Assembly: GCA_031253875.1 (NCBI GenBank)
Contig: JAIRVN010000172.1
Coordinates: 1-5,941, forward strand
Origin: Deltaproteobacteria bacterium
Lineage (GTDB): Bacteria; Desulfobacterota; Desulfovibrionia; Desulfovibrionales; Desulfovibrionaceae
Direction: 5' to 3'
Length of the DNA stretch: 5,941 bases
Position 1 is the stretch's first letter. Every line of letters starts with the position of its first letter. Under the pieces are notes generated by a model. That model saw only the letters and a program-made list of their open reading frames with translations, was not told where the DNA came from and ran no database searches. The position numbers were made by a program, and so were the translations under genes. Positions 1 through 5,890 of this stretch are shown piece after piece.

Positions 1-353
1 GATGCGATGTCCCAGAGCAGGGGAGAAGCCACATTATAGGGAAGATTGCCGATAATTTTCCAGGGGCGGTCGGGAGTAATCCGGTTCCAGGCGAAATGCA
101 TCACATCCATCAGCACTACGTGCCCGTCACCCGCTTTCCGGCGCTCTGTCGCCCAATAGCCGTCCTTTTCCACCAGGAGCAGGCAGGCGGGATTCGCTGC
201 CCGCAGTAACGCGGAAAGCGCCCCGGAACCCGGACCGATCTCCAGTACCCGATCCTGCGGGCCGATCTCCAGCAATTGCACGATACGCTCCGCTACAGAG
301 CGCTGGCGCAAAAAATGCTGGCCGAGGCTTTTTTTAGCTTTTGGCGTTTGCAT
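1..353 (-). CDS. rsmA: Ribosomal RNA small subunit methyltransferase A (partial, N-terminal 117 residues)
   Basis: RsmA (KsgA) uses S-adenosylmethionine to dimethylate two adjacent adenosines near the 3' end of 16S rRNA during late 30S assembly in the cytoplasm. The visible part begins MQTPKAKKSLGQHFL, the family's N-terminal signature (KKSLGQHFL at residues 7-15). The SAM-binding loop EIGPGSG is at 38-44, an acidic VEKD segment at 61-64, D83 at the position expected to contact the adenine of SAM, and the catalytic NLPYN motif at 103-107. The C-terminal part lies beyond the left edge, so intactness cannot be judged. The ATG at 353-351 is the only sensible start, because it places the signature right at the N-terminus; no clear Shine-Dalgarno precedes it. 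It follows the EF-G stop by 20 nt and is probably the fourth gene of the operon. The family call is very secure. Confidence 0.95.
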   Translation of the reverse strand, partial: MQTPKAKKSLGQHFLRQRSVAERIVQLLEIGPQDRVLEIGPGSGALSALLRAANPACLLLVEKDGYWATERRKAGDGHVVLMDVMHFAWNRITPDRPWKIIGNLPYNVASPLLWDIA

Positions 354-373
354 GCGCGAAACACACGAAAAAC

Positions 374-2419
374 TTACAGCACATCAAATTTCTCAAACTT
401 CATGACCAAACCGGCCCGGCCCTGGGTGGCGGAACGCAGGAACGTGGCAAAGCCGAACAATTGGCGCATGGGTGCAAGACCCCGCATAATTTTCTGCCCG
501 GCGCGCTCGAAGAGGTCCTCGATCTTGCCGCCGCAGCCGCCGAAAAGGCTCAAGGCCGGGCCGAGATACTGTTCCGGTACGGAGATTTCCACCGCCATAA
601 CAGGTTCGAGGGCCACCGGCGAAGCGGCGGCCAAAGCGTCACGCAAGGCCTGTCCGGCGGCCATGTGGTGTCCCGGGGGAGAAGATACGCCTTCACGACC
701 GACAAGGCCGGCAATCTCCACCTCCACATCCTGCACCGGGTAGGCGGTCAGCGCGCCGCTTTGCAGGGCGTCGGCAACGCCCTGCCGCGTGGCGTCGAGC
801 AGGCTTTTTGACCAGACTTTGGGCCAGACGCGGGAAGGCTCCCGCAGGAACGCGCCAAAAAAGATATGGTTGCCGCTGCCGCGCGTACGCGGCCTGACAC
901 GTACGCTCACATTGCCGTAATGGCGCTCCTTGCCGAGTTCGCGGTCGAACTCCGCCTGGGCGCTTGCGGTCTTGCGTATGGTCTCGCGCAGCACTACCTG
1001 CGGATTGCCCGCGCGGGGCGCAATGCCGTATTCGCGGCGGATGCGTTCCTGCAAGACATCCAGATGCAGTTCGCCCATCCCGGAAACATAGCGATGCCCG
1101 GAAGCCTCTTCCACATGCACGGTCAAGGTGGGATCCTCGGCAACAAAACGTTCCAGAGCCTCGTCAAGCACCTTGCCTTCGTCGGCGTTGCGCGGTTCCA
1201 GGGCCAAGGTGATCACGGGCTGATACACGGCAATGGGTTCGAGCAACAGGGGACGTTCCCGGCTTCCGTAGGTGTCGCCCGTCTGCGCCGAGCGCAAGCC
1301 GACCACGGCCACAATATCCCCGGCATACGCTTCGGCAAGCTGTTCGCGCCTGTCGGCGTGCAAGCGGTACATGCGGTGCGCGCGGTCATCCGTCCTGCGC
1401 GAAAGGTTGCGGCAGGCGTCGCCCTCGCGCAGCGTGCCCGCATACAGGCGCAGCAGAGCCAGCTTGCGCCCGTGTTCCATCAATACTTTGAACACCAGGG
1501 CACTGAGCGGCATAGCGGGGTCGGGCGCTATGGGCATGCTGCTGCCATCCTCGGCCTGCCCCTGGGCAGCGGGCCGATCCAGCGGAGAAGGCAAGTATCG
1601 GCACACCGCGTCCAGTACGGGCTGTACGCCGCAATTGCGCAGGGCCGAGCCGCAGAGCACGGGCGTGACCAGGCGGGCTATGCAGGCCCGGCGCAGGGCG
1701 GCATGAATGTCTTCCTCAGTATAGGCGCCGCCCAAATAGGCTTCAAGAAACACCTCGTCCGCCTCGGCCAGGGTTTCCAGACTGCGCTCGCGCACGGCAC
1801 GGGCCTCTTGCGCCTGCTCCGGCGCCAGGGGAGCGCGGAATATCATGCTGCCCTGGGATGCCGCATCAAAATGCAGGCTTTCCATGGCAATCACATCAAT
1901 AATGCCTTTGAAATTTTCGCCTTCGCCCAAGGGGATATGCAAAGGCGCCGGCGTTGCGCCGAGGCGCGTACGCAATTCCTCGACCACTGCCGCGAAGTCA
2001 GCGCCGCTTCTGTCCATCTTGTTGATAAAAGCCAGTTTGGGCACGGCAAAATGTTCAGACTGGCGCCACACGGTTTCTGACTGGGGTTCTACTCCGGCAA
2101 CAGCGCAAAAAACCCCCACCGCGCCGTCAAGCACACGCAGAGAACGCTCCACTTCAATGGTAAAATCCACATGTCCGGGGGTATCGATAAGGTTGACGGC
2201 ATGCCCCTGCCAGACGCAACTGGTGCAGGCGGAATTGATGGTAATGCCGCGTTCCTGCTCTTCGGGCAGATAGTCCATGGTGGCGTTGCCGTCATGCACT
2301 TCGCCCATGCGGTGAATTTTTTCCGTGTAAAAAAGCATGCGTTCGCTGAGCGTGGTTTTGCCGGCGTCGATATGGGCAATGATGCCGATGTTCCGCAACC
2401 GGGCAAGCGGCATGTTCAC
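374..2419 (-). CDS. fusA: Elongation factor G paralog (divergent, EF-G2-like translational GTPase)
   Basis: EF-G family GTPases drive tRNA-mRNA translocation or, with RRF, ribosome recycling. At 681 residues this is close to full EF-G length (about 690-700). The GTPase motifs are intact: P-loop AHIDAGKT (15-22), RGIT (57-60), DTPGH (79-83), NKMD (133-136) and GSA (257-259), with the G' insert present. Domain II follows at about 300-390, III at 400-475, IV at 477-600 and V at 600-681. Two functional spots depart from canonical EF-G. The domain IV tip reads GREGVSSPPGHHMAAGQ (574-590) instead of the usual YHDVDSSE type. The domain V RRG-type motif is replaced by FGGCGGKI (626-633). This, and its position away from ribosomal protein genes, suggests a paralog of the housekeeping factor; a recycling or specialised role is inference. 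The GTG at 2419 makes a GTGA overlap with the upstream gene and has GGGA 6 nt upstream; the ATG at 2413 is an alternative start. Confidence 0.9.
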   Translation of the reverse strand: MNMPLARLRNIGIIAHIDAGKTTLSERMLFYTEKIHRMGEVHDGNATMDYLPEEQERGITINSACTSCVWQGHAVNLIDTPGHVDFTIEVERSLRVLDGAVGVFCAVAGVEPQSETVWRQSEHFAVPKLAFINKMDRSGADFAAVVEELRTRLGATPAPLHIPLGEGENFKGIIDVIAMESLHFDAASQGSMIFRAPLAPEQAQEARAVRERSLETLAEADEVFLEAYLGGAYTEEDIHAALRRACIARLVTPVLCGSALRNCGVQPVLDAVCRYLPSPLDRPAAQGQAEDGSSMPIAPDPAMPLSALVFKVLMEHGRKLALLRLYAGTLREGDACRNLSRRTDDRAHRMYRLHADRREQLAEAYAGDIVAVVGLRSAQTGDTYGSRERPLLLEPIAVYQPVITLALEPRNADEGKVLDEALERFVAEDPTLTVHVEEASGHRYVSGMGELHLDVLQERIRREYGIAPRAGNPQVVLRETIRKTASAQAEFDRELGKERHYGNVSVRVRPRTRGSGNHIFFGAFLREPSRVWPKVWSKSLLDATRQGVADALQSGALTAYPVQDVEVEIAGLVGREGVSSPPGHHMAAGQALRDALAAASPVALEPVMAVEISVPEQYLGPALSLFGGCGGKIEDLFERAGQKIMRGLAPMRQLFGFATFLRSATQGRAGLVMKFEKFDVL

Positions 2420-3231
2420 GGCAGATCCCGGGTATCCGGATGATCGGGGACGGGACCGAACAGCAGGGCGCGCGTACGGAAAAAATCCGGCGTCAGCGAC
2501 GGATGCAGCCAGCAGCCCTCCATGCCGGGCGGAAAAACCAGCGGCGCCTGTTCTTGTCCGGCGTCCGGCCAGGAACAGTACACGGCGTCCGGGGCGGCCT
2601 GTTCCGCGCTTGCGGCGTCCGGATGCGCCAAGTGTATCAGTTCCGCGTCGGGTTCAGCACCGCAAATGCGCAGCACGGGCGCGCGCCGTTCTTCCCAGCA
2701 GGGCAGCTCCGCTTCGTCGGCAGCGACGCGCAGGACGGACAATGCGCCCCGGTGCAACAAAACAAGCCGCCCCTGTCCCGGCTGCGCGGCCAGGCCGCGC
2801 ACGAGATCCAGGCTTTGGGACAGTTCCAGGACATATATCTGCTCCTGGCCCGCGAGTTCAAGCGCGCACAGCAGTTCCGGCCGCGCCGGGCCCGGCGTGC
2901 ATACGCAGAGCACGAGCGGCACGCGGGCAAGTAGGGCAGGCATCGTAGCGGCCAGGAGCCGGGGGGCTGACGCGTAGTCTGCCGCGAAGATCACCAGCGC
3001 CCAATCCGCCGGCCTGCTGCATGCGCGCGTCCGGAAGCCATGGACACAGCGCAGCACGCTCTGTTCCTCCCAATCCGGCGCTTCACCGAAAAAAACGTGG
3101 TGTACGGCCAAGGTATGTTTGCACACGGCGAGCAGTTCGGGCGCGGTAGCCTCATAGGCGCGCGCCAGCTCGCTATCGGAAACGAGGCAGGCCGCCAGCC
3201 AGGAAGGTAGTGCCGGCACGGACGCGATCAT
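2416..3231 (-). CDS. Hypothetical protein with a histidinol-dehydrogenase-like segment
   Basis: A 271-residue protein, rich in Ala, Leu and Pro, with no signal peptide or membrane segment, so probably cytoplasmic. Residues about 84-148 (ADYASAPRLLAATMPALL, then LCVCTPG, PELLCALELAG and QIYVLELSQSLDLVRGLA) follow the HisD pattern in which a YPSSVLMNAIPA-like helix leads to a VTPP strand, an AA-IAGVDEIY helix-strand and a GGAQAVAALA-like turn. The real HisD glycines and GGAQ residues are missing. At 271 residues the protein is far shorter than HisD (about 430), and no HisD zinc or catalytic histidine motif is recognisable. If related, it is a degenerate, probably non-catalytic derivative. The resemblance is from pattern recognition only. 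The ATG overlaps the upstream stop as ATGA and the gene's own TGA overlaps the EF-G GTG as GTGA, so translation is probably coupled on both sides. No strong ribosome binding site is seen. The gene is secure; the relationship is moderate. Confidence 0.8.
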   Translation of the reverse strand: MIASVPALPSWLAACLVSDSELARAYEATAPELLAVCKHTLAVHHVFFGEAPDWEEQSVLRCVHGFRTRACSRPADWALVIFAADYASAPRLLAATMPALLARVPLVLCVCTPGPARPELLCALELAGQEQIYVLELSQSLDLVRGLAAQPGQGRLVLLHRGALSVLRVAADEAELPCWEERRAPVLRICGAEPDAELIHLAHPDAASAEQAAPDAVYCSWPDAGQEQAPLVFPPGMEGCWLHPSLTPDFFRTRALLFGPVPDHPDTRDLP

Positions 3232-4442
3232 GGCTTCAAGGCCGGATCGCGTATGCCCAGGCGCTCTTTCATATACAATTTCATGAGTTCGCTGATAAGA
3301 TCCGCACGCCCGAGCTGCCGGGCGTACGCCCCATCTTTGAGCACCGCCTGGAAATCCTTGCCGGAAAGCACGCTGTCGCCGCGGGCGCTGTTCGCCAGAG
3401 CGGCGGCATGCGGCTCGAACGCCGCGCGCAGAGCATCATCATCCATGTTCGTCAACGCTTGATGACGTTCATAGATCGCTGCGGGCTCCGGCAAGTTCTG
3501 CGCGTCCAGCACCTGGCGCATGTTGGTCAGAAAACGCTCTCCGCCGGTTCGGATATGCGTGCTTTTCACCATGTTCATATTTGACCAGCCGGCTTTGAGC
3601 CATTTGAAAAAGGCCTGGCCGCTGCCCTCGCCGCTGGGGTACGCCAGGCTGACAAGGGCCGAGTCATACATGTAGGTTTCCGCCCAGCCCACAAGCTTGA
3701 GGTTGGAGCCCACCACCTTGGTATAGACGTAATTCCAGTTGCTGTCGTTGCCCACAATGGCGGCTTTACGGCCAACGGACGAAGGCCCGTCCTGGCGCGC
3801 CACGGAAAACAGCACCGGCTTGCCGTCCACATGCAGCAGCACGACAAGACGGCGCAGCGTATAGTTATAATAGCAGCCGCTGAAGGCGTCCGGGGTGATT
3901 TCTTCATATTCCGCACCCCGCAGAACAAGCATACCCTGCGTGTCGAGCCGTTCCCAGAGCTTGACGTTTTCTTGCGCCAACTGGCTGTCCGGCAGCCAAT
4001 TTCCACGCCGCAGCACCATGGGGTAGAGAACTTCCGTGGGAAGCTGCGGGTCGAAACAATAACGAACCAGTCTGGCAAAGGAACTGCGGAAGGTCTGGCG
4101 CAGCATCGCTCCTTCGCCGTGTTCGCGTTTTGCTACGCGGATCTCGTCAGGGTTCGTGGCGGGCGACATCATAAAACGCGCCAGCTTGGCCAGGTCCGCT
4201 TCCGCGGGCAGGCTCGCGCCAGCGGGCACGGCCGCGATCAGGGCCGTCAAGGTGTTTTCCAGTTCCGGCGCGAGTTTTTCGCCTTTTACCGTGTTCTCCT
4301 GCTTGCTGGCATCATTGAATGAGGCATGCGCATCCGCAAGGCCGGACAGGGACGCGACAAAACACAGCGCAAGCGCCAGAAGCACGACGCGAACGCCCTG
4401 AAGCCGGAAGACGCGGGGGGGACAGGCACGACAAAGGAGCAT
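3228..4442 (-). CDS. Exported protein of unknown function
   Basis: A 404-residue protein I do not recognise. The N-terminus is a Sec signal peptide: a basic n-region (R10, R13, R18), a hydrophobic core VVLLALALCFVASLSGLA (19-36) and an AHA cleavage site giving a mature start at about S41. No other membrane segment is seen, so it is probably periplasmic. Only two cysteines remain after cleavage (C129 in RYCFDP, C190 in SGCYYNY) and could form a disulfide. The centre (about 160-280) looks like a beta-rich globular domain with many aromatics (CYYNYTLRR, DSNWNYVYTK, GWAETYMYDSAL). The C-terminal 130 residues look helical and charged. The start is supported by GAGG (plus-strand 4448-4451) 5 nt upstream of the ATG and by the signal peptide. 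It is the first gene after the promoter at 4488-4516, and its TGA overlaps the next gene's ATG. Its job and the reason it sits with ribosome genes are unknown. Confidence 0.85.
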   Translation of the reverse strand: MLLCRACPPRVFRLQGVRVVLLALALCFVASLSGLADAHASFNDASKQENTVKGEKLAPELENTLTALIAAVPAGASLPAEADLAKLARFMMSPATNPDEIRVAKREHGEGAMLRQTFRSSFARLVRYCFDPQLPTEVLYPMVLRRGNWLPDSQLAQENVKLWERLDTQGMLVLRGAEYEEITPDAFSGCYYNYTLRRLVVLLHVDGKPVLFSVARQDGPSSVGRKAAIVGNDSNWNYVYTKVVGSNLKLVGWAETYMYDSALVSLAYPSGEGSGQAFFKWLKAGWSNMNMVKSTHIRTGGERFLTNMRQVLDAQNLPEPAAIYERHQALTNMDDDALRAAFEPHAAALANSARGDSVLSGKDFQAVLKDGAYARQLGRADLISELMKLYMKERLGIRDPALKP

Positions 4443-4487
4443 GCAAACCTCGTCACGAGAACATTGTTACTTTGCACAGGCAGGAGG

Positions 4488-4516
4488 GGTATAGCACTTC
4501 ATGCGCCGGGCGTCAA
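4488..4516 (-). promoter_or_regulatory. Predicted sigma70-type promoter of the rsmA operon
   Basis: On the minus strand, TTGACG (4516-4511) and TATACC (4493-4488) are separated by exactly 17 bases. They match the -35 and -10 consensus at 5/6 and 4/6. The start codon of the exported-protein gene lies 45 bases downstream of the -10, giving a short leader of about 35-40 nt that contains the GAGG ribosome binding site. No other promoter is obvious before the three downstream genes, which are coupled by overlaps or a short gap. Confidence 0.65.
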
Positions 4517-4637
4517 AAGAGACTGACCGATGGCGTGGGCACATACATGACGCCTCCTTTGGATTGTGTGTCAGACGACACAGGGAACACTCCGCGCCCT
4601 CTGGACAAGCGTGTGCAAAAATGTCGTCGTCGGGTTC

Positions 4638-4666
4638 TTGCTTTTTGTGATATGTAATATTACGAT
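4638..4666 (+). promoter_or_regulatory. Possible promoter of the toxin-antitoxin operon
   Basis: TTGCTT (4638-4643) and TACGAT (4661-4666) are spaced by 17 bases, matching consensus at 3/6 and 4/6. The antitoxin ATG is about 35 bases downstream of the -10. The match is modest, but the -10 falls in the middle of the inverted repeat at 4653-4674, which is where an autorepressing antitoxin would be expected to bind. The segment is locally AT-rich, unlike its surroundings. Confidence 0.4.
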
Positions 4667-4674
4667 GTATTACA
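4653..4674. promoter_or_regulatory. Inverted-repeat operator candidate for the antitoxin
   Basis: A 22-bp imperfect palindrome with perfect 7-bp arms, TGTAATA (4653-4659) and TATTACA (4668-4674), around an 8-bp centre whose middle CG is also symmetric. A perfect 10-bp palindrome GTAATATTAC (4654-4663) lies within it. It ends 26 bases before the antitoxin ATG and covers the likely -10. Ribbon-helix-helix antitoxins usually repress their own operon through short palindromes of this kind; binding here is inferred. Confidence 0.6.
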
Positions 4675-4687
4675 AATAGCGATGTGC

Positions 4688-4693
4688 GGAGGT
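4688..4693 (+). promoter_or_regulatory. Ribosome binding site deciding the antitoxin start
   Basis: GGAGGT lies 7 bases before the ATG at 4701. An in-frame GTG at 4692 overlaps this site and so cannot use it, which makes 4701 the preferred start. Confidence 0.8.
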
Positions 4694-4700
4694 GCAAACA

Positions 4701-4940
4701 ATGACTTCCATGTCTATGCGTTTACCGGCGGAGCTGGCGAACCAGTTGAGGGCATTGGCGGAAGCGACTGGCAGAACGAAAAGCTTTCTTGCCGTCCAGG
4801 CAATTCAGGATTTTGTTGAGCGGGAAGCTTGGCAGGTGGCGGAAATCAAGAAAGGACTGGCCGAAGCGGACGCTGGAGATTTTGCCACGGATGCAGAGAA
4901 CGCGGCATTAAATGCTAAGTGGGGATATCGTGCGGGTTAG
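4701..4940 (+). CDS. Ribbon-helix-helix (CopG/ParD-type) antitoxin
   Basis: A 79-residue antitoxin of a type II toxin-antitoxin pair. The N-terminus MTSMSMRLPAELANQL has the short DNA-contacting beta strand (about residues 2-8) followed by two helices (ELANQLRALAEATG and SFLAVQAIQDFVEREAWQ), the layout of an RHH domain that dimerises and binds operator DNA. The charged, Ala-rich tail (EIKKGLAEADAGDFATDAEN) would wrap the toxin and neutralise it. Size and layout are normal for the family. The ATG at 4701 has a strong GGAGGT at the right distance. The stop lies inside the first codons of the toxin gene. Autorepression through the inverted repeat at 4653-4674 is likely. The family is secure, but CopG- versus ParD-like naming is not resolved, so no gene symbol is given. 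Confidence 0.9.
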   Translation: MTSMSMRLPAELANQLRALAEATGRTKSFLAVQAIQDFVEREAWQVAEIKKGLAEADAGDFATDAENAALNAKWGYRAG

Positions 4941-5214
4941 GTGGCTCAGAACTGCAAACCGCAATCTGGACGCCGCAATAGAGAATATTGCCCGTGATGA
5001 TCCGGATGCAGCGAGAGAAGTATATGCCTGCATTCGCGCGCGCGTTGCTGATTTGGCGAAACATCCGGAGATTGGAAGGCCCGGAAGGGTCTTTGGGACG
5101 CGGGAACTTGTAATTGAAAAATATCCTTATCTTGTCCCGTATCGGATTCGCGGAAAGGAAGTGCACATTATTCGCGTTTTTCATACAAGCCAGAGGTTGC
5201 CGGAAGCTTGGTAG
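4930..5214 (+). CDS. ParE/RelE-superfamily toxin
   Basis: A 94-residue toxin partner of the upstream antitoxin. The N-terminal strand MRVRWLRTANRNLD is followed by helices (AAIENIARDD, AAREVYACIRARVADLAKHPEIG), then the strands GTRELVIEKYPYLVPYRI and EVHIIRVFHTSQRLPEAW. This is the order and sequence style of ParE-like proteins, including the conserved R of TREL and the C-terminal RVFHTSQ segment. ParE members poison DNA gyrase while RelE members cleave ribosome-bound mRNA; the ParE side fits better, but the target cannot be proven from sequence. The GTG at 4930 is preferred because GGGG (4920-4923) sits 6 bases upstream and the product then starts with the usual MRVRW. An in-frame ATG at 4912 would add six residues but has no ribosome binding site. 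The gene overlaps the antitoxin by 11 nt, indicating coupled translation. It appears intact. Confidence 0.88.
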   Translation: MRVRWLRTANRNLDAAIENIARDDPDAAREVYACIRARVADLAKHPEIGRPGRVFGTRELVIEKYPYLVPYRIRGKEVHIIRVFHTSQRLPEAW

Positions 5215-5252
5215 GCACATCCAAACGCCGTGCGTACGTGCGCGTCTGTATG

Positions 5253-5630
5253 CCCGTGATCCGGACGGCTGAAGAAGCCACGGAAGCCGCCGTTACCGCA
5301 TTTGCCATCGATTTGCCTGCTCATGACCAAATGCGGGCCAGCAACGAATTGCGCAAACAAGGCGTATTTGTTTCCCCTTCCGGGGTACTCTCCATCTGGC
5401 TACGGCACAATTTGGCCTCTATGAAGCAGCGTTTGCTTGTGCTGGAAAAAAAGGCAGCCGAAGCAGGCATTATATTCACAGAAGCCCAAGTACAGGCCCT
5501 GGAACGCAAAAAACAAGGCGACGAGGCTTGCGGCGAAATCGAGACGCATCATCCCGGTTACCTTGGCAGCCAAGACATCTTTTATGCCGGCACCATCAAA
5601 GGCGTGAGGCGTCTTTACCAGCAGACCTTT
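5253..5630 (+). pseudogene. IS481-type transposase, internal fragment
   Basis: About 126 codons of a transposase middle section. It begins near VIRTAEEATEAAVTAFAI and continues through ELRKQGVFVSPSGVLSIWLRH (second helix-turn-helix region), a long helix rich in Lys and Glu (KQRLLVLEKKAAEAG, TEAQVQALERKK), then CGEIETHHPGYLGSQDIFYAGTIKGV, which carries the first acidic residue of the DDE catalytic triad (D in SQD). It stops after RRLYQQTF, where intact relatives continue into the catalytic core; the second D and the E are absent. The N-terminal ~68 residues are also missing at this site. The frame stays open upstream to a TTG at 5208 inside the toxin gene and downstream to 5894, but those extensions do not resemble transposase. 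This is an IS remnant that cannot transpose. Confidence 0.85.
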
Positions 5631-5653
5631 GGAGAAGGGCCGAAGACTTCCAT
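5631..5653 (-). CRISPR. Probable truncated CRISPR spacer
   Basis: These 23 bases sit between the break in the transposase (after ...CAGCAGACCTTT) and the complete CRISPR repeat. They match neither the transposase nor the repeat. A spacer cut short by the rearrangement (about 23 of the usual ~34 nt) is the simplest reading, but the left boundary could shift by a base or two. Confidence 0.45.
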
Positions 5654-5729
5654 GTTTCAATCCACGCCCCCGCGTGAGGGGGCGACTCACCCAGGAAGTA
5701 TTGCCCGTCATCCTGGACAAGTTTCAATC
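5654..5729 (-). CRISPR. Type I-C-like CRISPR remnant: one repeat, one spacer, part of a second repeat
   Basis: The complete repeat is 5654-5686 (33 nt), starting GTTTCAATCCACGCC and ending GGGGGCGAC on the plus strand. It has a 7-bp stem, CGCCCCC (5665-5671) with GGGGGCG (5678-5684), around a 6-nt loop. Read on the minus strand it begins GTCGCCCCC and ends GTGGATTGAAAC, the form typical of type I-C arrays in Desulfovibrio and many other bacteria (usually 32-33 nt), so any transcript would run on the minus strand. A 34-nt spacer (5687-5720), a normal I-C length, is followed by GTTTCAATC (5721-5729), the first nine bases of the next repeat, after which the sequence switches to transposase. No cas gene or leader is in the window. 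With only one whole repeat it is probably a dead relic. Bases 5726-5729 (AATC) also fit the transposase frame. Confidence 0.8.
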
Positions 5730-5857
5730 AAAACGTCATCAAACACAAGACCGGACTTTTGCACCTCGCCGCAGAACTGGGCAACATCTCCAAAGCCTGC
5801 CGCATCATGGGCTTTTCGCGAGATACCTTTGATCGGTATCAAACAGCGCGAGACGAC
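5726..5857 (+). pseudogene. IS481-type transposase, N-terminal fragment
   Basis: About 44 codons in a different frame from the internal fragment. They read NQNVIKHKTGLLHLAAELGN then ISKACRIMGFSRDTFDRYQT and ARDD, the N-terminal helix-turn-helix of the same transposase type as the fragment at 5253-5630. There is no start codon: the frame is closed upstream by TGA inside the CRISPR repeat, and the usual initiator ATG has been lost at the junction. Similarity stops after ARDD. The frame then runs through unrelated residues (RPISSGLPKLEIIYNM) to a TAA at 5921-5923. It covers roughly residues 1-43 of the family, whereas the other fragment starts near residue 69, so the two do not overlap. It is non-functional. 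Confidence 0.8.
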
Positions 5858-5890
5858 CGCCCTATCTCCTCCGGCCTGCCCAAATTGGAA

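Noticed and set aside
866..2080. Long plus-strand open frame of 404 codons opposite the EF-G gene
   Set aside because: It is antisense to a full-length, motif-complete EF-G gene. Its translation is low-complexity with no family resemblance, as is common opposite GC-rich genes.
4567..4582. Small inverted repeat TGTGTC / GACACA upstream of the minus-strand promoter
   Set aside because: Six-base arms occur often by chance, and nothing ties it to a known regulator. It could be an activator site but is not supported.
4501..4650. Plus-strand frame of about 49 codons preceded by AGGAGG
   Set aside because: The ribosome-binding-like string is 13 bases from the ATG, the frame runs antisense over the operon promoter, and the product shows no recognisable features.
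4692..4700. GTG start giving three extra residues on the antitoxin
   Set aside because: It overlaps the GGAGGT ribosome binding site, which is ideally placed for the ATG at 4701.
5208..5252. Gene start (TTG) joining the toxin tail to the transposase fragment
   Set aside because: The TTG lies inside the toxin's last codons, and residues up to about 15 do not resemble the transposase, so this is a chance open frame.
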